From: DAOTUL01 sp034437435
GTDB taxonomy: Bacteria; Chloroflexota; Anaerolineae; Aggregatilineales; Phototrophicaceae
Length of the DNA: 12,044 bases
Direction: 5' to 3'
NCBI GenBank assembly: GCA_964417785.1
Contig: CAYQJO010000126.1
Span: forward strand, 1 to 12,044
The position numbers were made by a program, and so were the translations under genes. The notes under the pieces were generated by a model, which saw only the letters and a program-made list of their open reading frames with translations, had not been told where the DNA came from and did no database searches. Positions 5,711 to 12,044 of the stretch are shown in pieces (the stretch's first letter is position 1; every line of letters begins with the position of its first letter).

Positions 5711-7522
5711 CTACAGCGCCAGATTCAGTGATTTGTTGTCAACGAGGGCCTTCGCCTTTTGCACGAACGTATCGAGCGGGATAGCGCCCAGGTCCTCGTC
5801 CGTGCGCAAGCGCACACTGACCGTATTCGCCTCTACATCACGATCCCCAACGATCAACATATACGGCACCTGCAATTCGCGATGCGTGCGTATCTTCTTG
5901 CTCATCCGCCCGCGCCCTGTGTCGGCCTCGGCACGCAGGCCATATTCCTTCAGCGTCTTAACAATGCCCTTTGCATAGTCGTTGTGACCGTCAGCGATGG
6001 GGATCACCACCGCCTGGACCGGTGCCAGCCAGAGCGGGAATGCACCGCCAAAGTGTTCGATGATGATACCGATGAAGCGTTCCATACTGCCGAAGGGCGC
6101 ACGGTGGATCATCACCGGGCGATGGCGCTCGTTATCTTCACCGATGTATTCCAGTTCAAAGCGCTCCGGCAGATTGTAGTCCACCTGGACCGTCCCAAGC
6201 TGCCACTCGCGCTTCAGTACATCGCGGAAGATGAAGTCCAATTTGGGACCGTAAAAGGCCGCCTCGCCCTGTTCGACCACATGCGGTAGATTAAGCTGCT
6301 GGCACGCTTCCAGGATGGCCTCCGTCGCCTTTTCCCAGAGGGCGTCATCACCGACATACTTGTCGCTTTCGGGGTCACGGATGCCCACACGGGCGCGAAA
6401 GTCCGTGAGTCCCAGTGAACTGAAGACATACTGGATCAGCTTGACCACGTCGATGAACTCGTCCAGAAGCTGCTCCGGCGTGACGTACAGATGGGCATCA
6501 TCGACCGTGAAGCCGCGCACCCGCGTCAGACCGTGCAGTTCACCGGACTGCTCATAGCGGTAGACCGTGCCGAATTCCGCCAGCCGCACCGGCAGATCGC
6601 GATACGAATGGGGATCGTTCTTGTAAATCATGCAGTGATGCGGGCAGTTCATCGGTTTGAGCAGGAATTCCTCCTCATCCACCTGGATCGGCGTGTACTG
6701 GCTGTCCGAATAGTACGGATAGTGTCCCGACGTCTTATACAGGTTGAGGTTGCCGATGTGCGGCGTCACCACCGGTTCATAGCCGTTTTCAAGCTGCGTA
6801 TCCCGCAGCCAGCGTTCCAGCGTATCACGGAGAATGGCCCCTTTGGGCTTCCACAGCGGCAGTCCTTTACCTACCAGCGGGTCCAGGACGAACAGTCCCA
6901 GCTTTTCGCCGACCACGCGGTGATCGCGGCGGCGGGCTTCTTCCAGCCGGTGCAGATAATCCTGAAGCTCTTCCGTCGTCTCCCAGGCCGTGCCGTAAAT
7001 GCGCGTCAACTGCTGCCGTTTTTCGTCACCACGCCAGTAGGCACCAGCGGGCGGCTTGAACGTGATGCTGAAGGCTTTCGGGTTGAGGTCCTTCGTGCTG
7101 TCCACATGCGGGCCGCGACACAGGTCCGTGAATTTGTCCTGCGTGTAGAACGTCAGCGTTTCGGCAGGTGCGGCGATCTCCGCGCCCATATCATCGACAC
7201 GCCCATTGACCAGATCATCGATCAATTCCAGCTTGTAGGGCTGGTCTTTGAACTGCTCGCGGGCCTGCTCTGCGTTGACTTCCTGACGGACAAAGGTGTG
7301 ATTGCCGCCGATGATTTTCTTCATGCGTTTTTCAATCGCATTCAAGTCCTCTTCCGTCGGCTGTTCGGAGAACTCGAAATCGTAGTAGAAGCCGTCTTCA
7401 ATCGGCGGCCCGATGGCGATCCTGGCATCCGGAAACCGTTCCAGCACCGCCTGCGCCATCACATGCGCCATTGAATGCCGGATACGGTAGAGTTTGCTTT
7501 CTATATATTGCTCGTTTGACAT
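5711..7522 (-). CDS. thrS: Threonyl-tRNA synthetase lacking the TGS domain (603 aa)
   Basis: Charges tRNA-Thr with threonine. The editing domain comes first: HSMAH (His16, His20) and CRGPH (Cys135, His139) form the HxxxH/CxxxH editing site. The class II catalytic core follows, with motif 2 around RYEQSGELHG (322-331), zinc ligands Cys293 (MNCPHH), His344 (DDAHLY) and His473 (MIHRAP), and motif 3 GSMERFIG (478-485). The C-terminal anticodon-binding domain runs from about 500. Compared with the 642-residue E. coli enzyme, the N-terminal TGS domain of about 60 residues is missing; the protein starts almost at the editing domain. TGS-less forms are known in other bacteria. AGGAG lies 6 nt upstream of the ATG. 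The 5' leader is short (about 65 nt after the upstream terminator) and has no T-box-like structure. Confidence 0.97.
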   Translation of the reverse strand: MSNEQYIESKLYRIRHSMAHVMAQAVLERFPDARIAIGPPIEDGFYYDFEFSEQPTEEDLNAIEKRMKKIIGGNHTFVRQEVNAEQAREQFKDQPYKLELIDDLVNGRVDDMGAEIAAPAETLTFYTQDKFTDLCRGPHVDSTKDLNPKAFSITFKPPAGAYWRGDEKRQQLTRIYGTAWETTEELQDYLHRLEEARRRDHRVVGEKLGLFVLDPLVGKGLPLWKPKGAILRDTLERWLRDTQLENGYEPVVTPHIGNLNLYKTSGHYPYYSDSQYTPIQVDEEEFLLKPMNCPHHCMIYKNDPHSYRDLPVRLAEFGTVYRYEQSGELHGLTRVRGFTVDDAHLYVTPEQLLDEFIDVVKLIQYVFSSLGLTDFRARVGIRDPESDKYVGDDALWEKATEAILEACQQLNLPHVVEQGEAAFYGPKLDFIFRDVLKREWQLGTVQVDYNLPERFELEYIGEDNERHRPVMIHRAPFGSMERFIGIIIEHFGGAFPLWLAPVQAVVIPIADGHNDYAKGIVKTLKEYGLRAEADTGRGRMSKKIRTHRELQVPYMLIVGDRDVEANTVSVRLRTDEDLGAIPLDTFVQKAKALVDNKSLNLAL

Positions 7523-7588
7523 GATCTCTCCTGGCTTGTTTGGACGATGGTTTGCAAGGATAACACACCTGTAAACCTCCTGGAACGC

Positions 7589-7613
7589 AAAAAGGCGCGA
7601 ATGCCTCGCGCCT
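7589..7613 (-). terminator. Intrinsic terminator of the hypothetical gene at 7638-8078
   Basis: On the minus strand AGGCGCGA pairs perfectly with TCGCGCCT (8 bp, 5-nt loop), followed by TTTT. It lies about 25 nt after the stop codon at 7638 and separates that gene from thrS. Confidence 0.88.
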
Positions 7614-7637
7614 GTGATCGTTGAATATGTGAAGAAC

Positions 7638-8078
7638 CTATTCTTCGACTACGAGAACATCCGATAGGACGACCGCCGCAACCTCCTGGGTCGCCCGGTG
7701 GCCATTACCATTGGTGGTAGTAGTTCGCGGTGATGTCGATTCCGTCACCTGGATAAAAACGCTTTCAAAAATCTCCAACACCAGCAGATTATCGATGGTA
7801 TCTTCGATAGCCTCGCGTTCGAGCGATTCACTCACGATATGTGGGGTATCCAGTGCAACAAAGCGACCGGGTATGGTATCAGGCACCTGCTGGCATAAAT
7901 CCTGCGTCAGCGCCAGCTGTCGCTGCAAGTATTCAAGCGTGACGAACACTGTCGTGAAGATCATGCCGTCTTCCATTTCCACGATCACATCACGCGCATC
8001 AGGGTCGCCCGCATGCAGTTCAATCCAGACTTTAACTGGTATCTGGACGTTAACTATCGACTCCGCTTCGTTGTTCAT
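7638..8078 (-). CDS. Hypothetical protein (146 aa)
   Basis: No family recognised. The first 50 residues alternate hydrophobic and charged positions like a beta sheet (VNVQIPVKVWIEL, then VIVEMEDGMIFTTVFVTLEYL). A helical acidic middle follows (ESLEREAIEDTIDNLLVLEIF), then a low-complexity Thr/Asn/Gly linker (about 113-128), and a final hydrophobic-acidic strand (VAAVVLSDVLVVEE). There is one cysteine and no signal peptide or membrane helix; the protein is strongly acidic, probably cytoplasmic. GGAGAG lies 6 nt before the ATG. It is a single-gene unit, with a TTGACA promoter upstream (8141-8170) and an intrinsic terminator downstream. That supports a real, independently controlled gene. Confidence 0.8.
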   Translation of the reverse strand: MNNEAESIVNVQIPVKVWIELHAGDPDARDVIVEMEDGMIFTTVFVTLEYLQRQLALTQDLCQQVPDTIPGRFVALDTPHIVSESLEREAIEDTIDNLLVLEIFESVFIQVTESTSPRTTTTNGNGHRATQEVAAVVLSDVLVVEE

Positions 8079-8140
8079 CGAAATCTCTCCGTACGATTTT
8101 CAGGTATCCCCCAAAAATCCAGCAAGTGTTTTCCTACTAA

Positions 8141-8170
8141 AGGATATGCCAAATCAAACTTGATTGTCAA
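8141..8170 (-). promoter_or_regulatory. Sigma-70 promoter of the hypothetical gene at 7638-8078
   Basis: Minus-strand consensus TTGACA (8170-8165), an 18-nt spacer, and TATCCT (8146-8141). The predicted start is near 8134, giving a leader of about 55 nt. This is the best -35 box in the window. Confidence 0.65.
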
Positions 8171-8171
8171 G
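8153..8171. promoter_or_regulatory. Nested palindromes in the promoter spacer, possible operator
   Basis: ATCAA-AC-TTGAT (8153-8164) is a perfect 5+5 palindrome between the -35 and -10 boxes. An overlapping CTTGA-TTG-TCAAG (8159-8171) covers the -35 box itself. The position suits a repressor, but short palindromes also arise by chance. Confidence 0.3.
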
Positions 8172-8186
8172 TACATTACAAAACCA

Positions 8187-10118
8187 TCAAACCAGCCAGA
8201 GAAACTGATATGGCTGGAGGGTACAGAGCCGTGCCAGATCGATTTCGGCTTCGGTTATCAGATCGTACAGGTGTGCCTTGAACCCGTATACACGGAAGCG
8301 CCCCAGGTCCATCTCGATTTCATGCTCCGAGAAATTCGCCACCACCAGCAAGCCTGACTGCTGGTACCAGTGGATATAAGCCAGCACATGGTCGTTGCCG
8401 GACTCGATAAACTGGGTGCGATTGCCACTGAAAATCGGATTCTGCTTGCGGATTTCAATGTACCGCTTGAACGGCATGAACACCCGGTTCTCGATAGTGC
8501 CTTTATCATGACGACGGTCGGCCCGCTGCCAATCCATCGCTGGCCGGTGGACCCAACGGCTGTCGTTGAATTTGAACCGGTCTTCGCGGTAGCTGTAATC
8601 GTTGAGCGTACCCAGTCCATCGCCCAAATAAATTAGTGGAATGCCACCGACGCTGAACACCACACTGTACAGGAGATGAATGCGCCGGATCGCCAGTTCA
8701 ATCTCATCCTCGTCACCGCGCTCAAGCGCCAGTTCCAGGCCAGCCAGTGACGCACAGGTGCCGTTGATGCGGCCATCTTTGTTGATGGGATTGTAGTTGA
8801 ACAGCAGCCCCCTGGCGAAGCTACCCTCGAACGCGCCGGTATAGAACTGGTTGAGAAACTGCCGGTGGTCGAAGGGATTCATGTGCAAATCGTGCAGGTC
8901 TTCATCAGCGAAGCTCCAGCCGATGTCGTCGTGAACACGGATGTAATTCACCCAGGCGCAGTTATCCGGAATGGGAAAACGATGCTGCATGGCATAGGTG
9001 ACCGGCTTGACCTTGCGCGTCGCCAGCGATTCCCACAACATCGCCATCAGCGTTGGATTGTAGGACAGATCACACTCATGACCGGCGCGGTCGCCCTGGC
9101 CGAAATATTGCACAACATAATCGGGATGGACGATAGCTTCCGACTTGAACTCCACCGCCGGGGCCGCAATCTCCACCAGCGCGTTAAACGCCTGAATAAT
9201 GGTATGGACCTGGGGCAAGTTCTCACAGGTGGACCCCATCTCCTTCCAGATGAACGGCACCGCATCCAGGCGCAAGAACTCCACGCCGACATTCGCCAGA
9301 AACAGCATTTCAGTCAGCATAGCGTCAAACACCGCCGGATTGCGGTAGTGCAAATCCCATTGGTACGGGTTGAACGTCGTCCACACCCAACGGTCGATTT
9401 CAGGTCGGTAGGTAAAGTTCCCCGGCGCGTTCTCCGGGAAGATTTCGCGCAAGTTCTGCTCGTACTGGTCCGGTAGTGTGCGGTCGGGATAGGTATAGTA
9501 GAAGTCGAGATAGTCCGCGTCACCTTGCAGTGCCTTCAACGCCCATTCATGCTCATCGCTGGTATGGTTGAAGACAAAATCGAGGACGAGGCTGATTTCA
9601 TTCTGGCGCAGCATGCGGGCCAGCTCGCGCAAATCATCCATCGTCCCCAGAGTCGGGTTGATCTCGCGGTAGCTGCTGACGGCATAACCACCATCGCTGA
9701 TCTCAGGCACGGCGTAAAGCGGCATCAGGTGCAGATACGTCAACCCCAGTTCCTTCAGATATGGGATTTTCGCCTGTATCCCACGCAGATCGCCAGCGAA
9801 GAGATCGACATAGCACACCCCGCCGACCATCTCCTGAGATTGGAACCATAAGGGATTGGCTTCGCGTTCCAGGTCCAATGCTCTCAAACCCGGTGGCCGG
9901 TCAACATAAGCCTGGGTGACGGTTTTCAGGATCACTTCCAGATGATAGAAGAACGAGTAGTATGTGCCGTAGATGTCCATGAGGAGCGCGAACGCTTCGG
10001 GGAACTTGCGTTCCATACGCTCCCAGAAGATGTCTTGAGTTACCGTATCCAGGTCTGCCAGCAGCGGTTCAAAACGCGGACGCAGCCGCTCCAACGACTT
10101 TTTCGCACGATGATCCAT
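8187..10118 (-). CDS. Amylosucrase-type GH13 glucosyltransferase (643 aa)
   Basis: A GH13 subfamily 4 enzyme; amylosucrase uses sucrose to extend alpha-1,4-glucan and releases fructose. An N-terminal helical domain (1-90) precedes the (beta/alpha)8 barrel. Seen: SDGGYAVSSY (141-150, with Asp142 where amylosucrase has its sucrose-binding Asp144), DFVFNHTSDEHEWA (region I, His185), FLRLDAVPFIW (nucleophile Asp285), EFKSEAIVHP (acid/base Glu327), RVHDDIGW (His396-Asp397), DGRINGT (448-454) and DSRWVHRP (519-526). These align with Neisseria Asp286, Glu328 and Asp393, and length matches (about 636 aa). No signal peptide, so cytoplasmic. Sucrose hydrolase is close and cannot be excluded. A GAAGGA site precedes the ATG by about 10 nt. 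It is 36 bp after the GNAT gene and probably ends the receiver operon. Confidence 0.9.
   Translation of the reverse strand: MDHRAKKSLERLRPRFEPLLADLDTVTQDIFWERMERKFPEAFALLMDIYGTYYSFFYHLEVILKTVTQAYVDRPPGLRALDLEREANPLWFQSQEMVGGVCYVDLFAGDLRGIQAKIPYLKELGLTYLHLMPLYAVPEISDGGYAVSSYREINPTLGTMDDLRELARMLRQNEISLVLDFVFNHTSDEHEWALKALQGDADYLDFYYTYPDRTLPDQYEQNLREIFPENAPGNFTYRPEIDRWVWTTFNPYQWDLHYRNPAVFDAMLTEMLFLANVGVEFLRLDAVPFIWKEMGSTCENLPQVHTIIQAFNALVEIAAPAVEFKSEAIVHPDYVVQYFGQGDRAGHECDLSYNPTLMAMLWESLATRKVKPVTYAMQHRFPIPDNCAWVNYIRVHDDIGWSFADEDLHDLHMNPFDHRQFLNQFYTGAFEGSFARGLLFNYNPINKDGRINGTCASLAGLELALERGDEDEIELAIRRIHLLYSVVFSVGGIPLIYLGDGLGTLNDYSYREDRFKFNDSRWVHRPAMDWQRADRRHDKGTIENRVFMPFKRYIEIRKQNPIFSGNRTQFIESGNDHVLAYIHWYQQSGLLVVANFSEHEIEMDLGRFRVYGFKAHLYDLITEAEIDLARLCTLQPYQFLWLV
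8192..8217 (-). terminator. Weak candidate terminator at the end of the amylosucrase gene
   Basis: CCAGCCA and TGGCTGG form a 7-bp stem with a 12-nt loop within the last codons. On the minus strand it is followed by an interrupted T-rich tract (TTTGATGGTTTT) that includes the stop codon. The overlap with coding sequence makes this uncertain. Confidence 0.35.
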
Positions 10119-10154
10119 ACGTCAATTGTCCTTCTTGTGACGGTTCAGGCCATA

Positions 10155-11018
10155 TTATAGCGCCAGCCACATTTCTGTGCGGCTGAATACTTCCAGGTAG
10201 CCCTGGGACTGGAATATGGGCCAGGTGTAATGGTCGTCGGGGACATTTTCGATTTTGGTATCTTGCATGGCGTACTGCTTGTGGACATGATACAGCAGCG
10301 CCCGTCCCAGTTCGGTCGATACATCCGGGCTGAGGACAAAATGCGTCAACTGGAAAGGCGTCCGCTGGAAGACCACCCAACCACGCTCACCCGATGGATG
10401 TTCAGCGTAAAGGCCGCGCAGACCACCGGCATTCAGCAATGAGCGGGTTTCCTCCACCCACGATGCTCCCGGTTCCCGACTGGAAAGCGTCTGGGCGATG
10501 GCTTCGTCGGGGATCGGCGTGACTGCCATCGCGTCCAGAACGGGGTCCGGTTCCGGTAAAACGGGCGGACGCCGGATGACCAGCAGCGTGCGGGTCGCCT
10601 CAAAACCTAGCTTCTCAAACAGACGCCGGGCCGGTTCGTTACCGACAATCACCTCAAGCTGCACCGTCTTCATGCCCTGCTCGACAGCGGATTCAATCAT
10701 ACGTTCCATCAGGTATTGGCCCAGGTGGCGGCCCCGGCGATGTGGCAGCACACCCAGACGGGTGATCCAGCCACGATCCCCGCGTAAACCCAACATCCCA
10801 ATTCCAGCTTCCAGTTGCTCGGCGTTGAGCGCAACCACCGACGCATCGAGATCAATATCGTAATGAAGGACGTATTCTTCCATACGGCGGGCGTTCATCG
10901 GCATTGGCACGATATAGTCCACCCTGGCCTGATTGTAGATTTCGGCAAGCTGCTTGTACGTATAATGGCTGGTCGGAACCGCTGTACGGTTCTCCTGCGG
11001 GAGCGGTTGGGCGGCCAT
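10155..11018 (-). CDS. GNAT family N-acetyltransferase, two GNAT-like halves (287 aa)
   Basis: Acetyl-CoA-dependent transferase. Numbering is from the ATG at 11018. A first GNAT domain (about 20-160) contains the strand GWITRLGVLP, the pyrophosphate-binding loop RRGRHLG (94-100), the helix LMERMIESAVEQG, VQLEVIVGNEPARRLFEKLGF (motif B type), and a terminal strand. The second half (about 175-287) shows weaker GNAT-like order, ending in an FQSQGYLEVF segment and a TEMWLAL strand, without a clear acetyl-CoA loop. A TTG at 11051 would give 11 more residues, but the ATG at 11018 lies 1 nt after the TAA of the receiver gene (11022-11020), typical of coupled translation. No ribosome-binding site of its own is visible. 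The substrate is unknown. Confidence 0.88.
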   Translation of the reverse strand: MAAQPLPQENRTAVPTSHYTYKQLAEIYNQARVDYIVPMPMNARRMEEYVLHYDIDLDASVVALNAEQLEAGIGMLGLRGDRGWITRLGVLPHRRGRHLGQYLMERMIESAVEQGMKTVQLEVIVGNEPARRLFEKLGFEATRTLLVIRRPPVLPEPDPVLDAMAVTPIPDEAIAQTLSSREPGASWVEETRSLLNAGGLRGLYAEHPSGERGWVVFQRTPFQLTHFVLSPDVSTELGRALLYHVHKQYAMQDTKIENVPDDHYTWPIFQSQGYLEVFSRTEMWLAL

Positions 11019-11019
11019 A

Positions 11020-11382
11020 TTACGGGAGGAACGCAGAGACTTGTTCGGCAAAAGTCCGGGTATTGATCGGTTTGGTGATTACCCCATCGCACCCGTATGC
11101 CTGGGCCATGTTATGGGCTGCGCCCTCCGGCCAGGCGGTAAAGGCAATAATCGGCACCGTATTCAGATCAGGCTGCTGGCGGATCAGCGCAATCACCGTC
11201 TGACCATCAATATCGGGCAGGCCGAGATCGATCAACACCAGGTCCGGGTGCTGCTCAAAAACCGTCGTCAGGCCGTCTTCACCGTCTTCAGCGACAATGA
11301 CTTTATGCTCCGCCCGTCGCAGCAGCTTGGCTGCCATACGGGCATTCTGCTCGTTATCTTCGATCACGATAATCAGCGCCAT
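11020..11382 (-). CDS. Stand-alone response regulator receiver protein (120 aa)
   Basis: A CheY/DivK-like single receiver domain with no output domain, expected to pass phosphoryl groups or act by protein contact. The phosphorylation site is complete: acidic pair Glu8-Asp9, phospho-acceptor Asp52 (in LVLIDLGLPDIDG), Thr82 (AFTAW) and Lys104 (ITKPIN). It ends at the last receiver helix. GGAG lies 6 nt before the ATG and overlaps the end of the preceding receiver gene region; the two coding regions are 11 nt apart. The N-terminus (MALIIVIEDN) is nearly the same as that of the neighbouring receiver (MALILYIEDN), suggesting tandem duplication followed by divergence. The following GNAT gene starts 1 nt after its stop. 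Confidence 0.95.
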   Translation of the reverse strand: MALIIVIEDNEQNARMAAKLLRRAEHKVIVAEDGEDGLTTVFEQHPDLVLIDLGLPDIDGQTVIALIRQQPDLNTVPIIAFTAWPEGAAHNMAQAYGCDGVITKPINTRTFAEQVSAFLP

Positions 11383-11393
11383 TTATAACTCCA

Positions 11394-11774
11394 TCACGAA
11401 GCAGCGCGATGCTGCTCCAGGAAATAAGAAACAGTGTTGAGCAGTTCATTGCGGGTGACCGGTTTCGCCAGATAGCCATCACATCCACACTGAGTAAAAC
11501 GCTCTCGATCACCGTGCATGGCGTTGGCCGTCAGCGCAATGATCGGAATGTGACACAGGTCAGAACACAGTTTCAGACGCGATGTCACTTCCATCCCATC
11601 AATATCGGGCAGGTTAATGTCCATCAGGATCAGGTCGGGATGCTGGGCATTGGCGACCTCCAGGCCGGAAAACCCATCGGTCGCTTCCACCATATCGTAT
11701 CCGCCCCTTTGCAGCATCTTGCGCACCAATCGCATGTTGTGTGGATTGTCCTCGATGTAGAGTATAAGTGCCAT
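11394..11774 (-). CDS. Stand-alone response regulator receiver protein, DivK-like (126 aa)
   Basis: A single receiver domain with Glu8-Asp9, phospho-acceptor Asp52 (LILMDINLPDIDG), Thr82 (ALTANAM) and Lys104 (LAKPVT). The ALTANAM and FTQCGCDGYLAKPV segments are typical of receivers that serve hybrid histidine kinases. There is a short C-terminal tail (EQHRAAS) and no output domain. AAGG lies 8 nt before the ATG. It follows the larger receiver protein after a 39-bp AT-rich gap with a hairpin and a possible promoter, so it may be partly independent of that gene. It probably works in the same phosphorelay, but no partner histidine domain is inside the window to prove it. Confidence 0.95.
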   Translation of the reverse strand: MALILYIEDNPHNMRLVRKMLQRGGYDMVEATDGFSGLEVANAQHPDLILMDINLPDIDGMEVTSRLKLCSDLCHIPIIALTANAMHGDRERFTQCGCDGYLAKPVTRNELLNTVSYFLEQHRAAS

Positions 11775-11793
11775 GAGCCTGACCTTATATTAA

Positions 11794-11822
11794 GATATAA
11801 TAATAATGAATTGTTATTTCAA
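11794..11822 (-). promoter_or_regulatory. Possible internal promoter ahead of the two receiver genes
   Basis: Minus-strand TTGAAA (11822-11817), a 17-nt spacer and TATATC (11799-11794). The surroundings are very AT-rich, so hexamer matches come easily, and the implied leader would be very short. Confidence 0.3.
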
Positions 11823-11832
11823 TTCATTATTA
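11801..11832. repeat. Perfect 13-bp inverted repeat spanning a stop codon
   Basis: TAATAATGAATTG (11801-11813) and its exact reverse complement (11820-11832) flank a 6-nt loop, in which lies the TAA (11816-11814) of the upstream receiver gene. The stem is AT-rich and no clean T-run follows, so it is more likely an intercistronic mRNA hairpin or protein site than a strong terminator. Confidence 0.7.
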
Positions 11833-12044
11833 ATTATATCAAGAAACTGTTGGCGGTCAAGCGAGGTCTTCTTCAGGAGCCTCAGAATATACTTTTCTAG
11901 TTTTTCCCGCTCCTCATTCGAGACCAACTTGGCCGAAACGACAACCACCGGGATGTCGCGCAATTTGGGGTCTTTTTGCAGTGTTTCCAGGATGGTAAAC
12001 CCATCCATATCTGGCAGCATCAAGTCCAGTACGATCAAATCCGG
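11814..12044 (-). CDS. C-terminal receiver domain of a larger protein, probably a hybrid histidine kinase (5' end outside window)
   Basis: The frame is open to the window edge and enters mid-domain (PDLIVLDLMLPDMDG), so 76 C-terminal residues are seen. The phospho-acceptor is Asp7 of the fragment, and VVVVSAK (33-39) carries the conserved Ser/Thr position. The ending (SNEEREKLEKYILRLLKKTS and a final helix) is the form common in receivers at the C-terminus of hybrid histidine kinases, where the conserved Lys lies just before the last helix. The kinase part is outside the window, so a large response regulator is also possible. The last 60 bases become much richer in A and T than the rest of the window, ending in INNELK. 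It is the most upstream gene of the run toward the amylosucrase gene. Confidence 0.8.
   Translation of the reverse strand, partial: PDLIVLDLMLPDMDGFTILETLQKDPKLRDIPVVVVSAKLVSNEEREKLEKYILRLLKKTSLDRQQFLDIINNELK

Noticed and set aside
6491..7474. Open frame of 327 codons opposite thrS
   Set aside because: It is a codon-bias shadow of the well-supported thrS gene, with no recognisable domains.
7523..7588. T-box or other riboswitch ahead of thrS
   Set aside because: Only about 65 nt lie between the upstream terminator and the start codon, with no T-box motif or antiterminator structure.
8865..9476. Open frame of 203 codons opposite the amylosucrase-type gene
   Set aside because: It is a shadow frame rich in His/Arg/Gln, as expected from antisense of a GC-rich gene.
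10154..10159. TATAAT on the minus strand as an amylosucrase promoter
   Set aside because: No -35 box at suitable spacing, and it overlaps the last codons of the GNAT gene; read-through from the operon is simpler.

Overview
This 12 kb window is bacterial chromosome, moderately GC-rich and densely packed, with many 4-20 bp gene overlaps. Gene content fits a Chloroflexota (Anaerolineae-like) bacterium: a threonyl-tRNA synthetase without the TGS domain, an amylosucrase-type GH13 enzyme, stand-alone receiver proteins behind a hybrid-kinase-type receiver, and several conserved-looking proteins I cannot name. The phylum assignment is inference from style and gene content; no marker here proves it. 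I see no insertion sequence, prophage, CRISPR array, rRNA or ordinary tRNA.

Left edge (17-168): the most interesting feature. It is an RNA gene with the complete tRNA-like domain of tmRNA (ssrA): a 7-bp acceptor stem with the G3-U pair recognised by alanyl-tRNA synthetase, a D-loop analogue, a GGAC joint, and a T arm. A long P2-like helix and a strong intrinsic terminator are also present. Where a normal tmRNA carries its tag reading frame and pseudoknots, there is only a loop of about 35 nt. The molecule is about 121 nt, against roughly 350 for a usual tmRNA.

Region 182-1389: a minus-strand overlapping pair (MOSC-domain protein, then a small NifU/Nfu N-terminal-like protein) faces a small PH-like protein across a divergent promoter region. 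Region 1386-3550: a minus-strand operon with every junction overlapping (membrane-anchored amidase_3 cell-wall hydrolase, single-cysteine glutaredoxin-like protein, alpha/beta hydrolase). Its end overlaps the PH-like gene tail-to-tail. Region 3655-5668: plus-strand genes for an unknown two-helix membrane protein and the nucleotidase SurE. Region 5711-8078: minus-strand thrS, and upstream of it a hypothetical protein with its own promoter and terminator.

Region 8187-12044: a minus-strand run, probably one operon. It starts with the C-terminal receiver of a larger protein cut by the window edge (probably a hybrid histidine kinase). Then come two stand-alone CheY-like receivers, a two-domain GNAT acetyltransferase coupled to the second receiver, and an amylosucrase-type enzyme. 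This puts phosphorelay parts next to an enzyme of alpha-glucan/sucrose metabolism. The kinase/receiver junction sits in a strikingly AT-rich patch with a perfect 13-bp inverted repeat.
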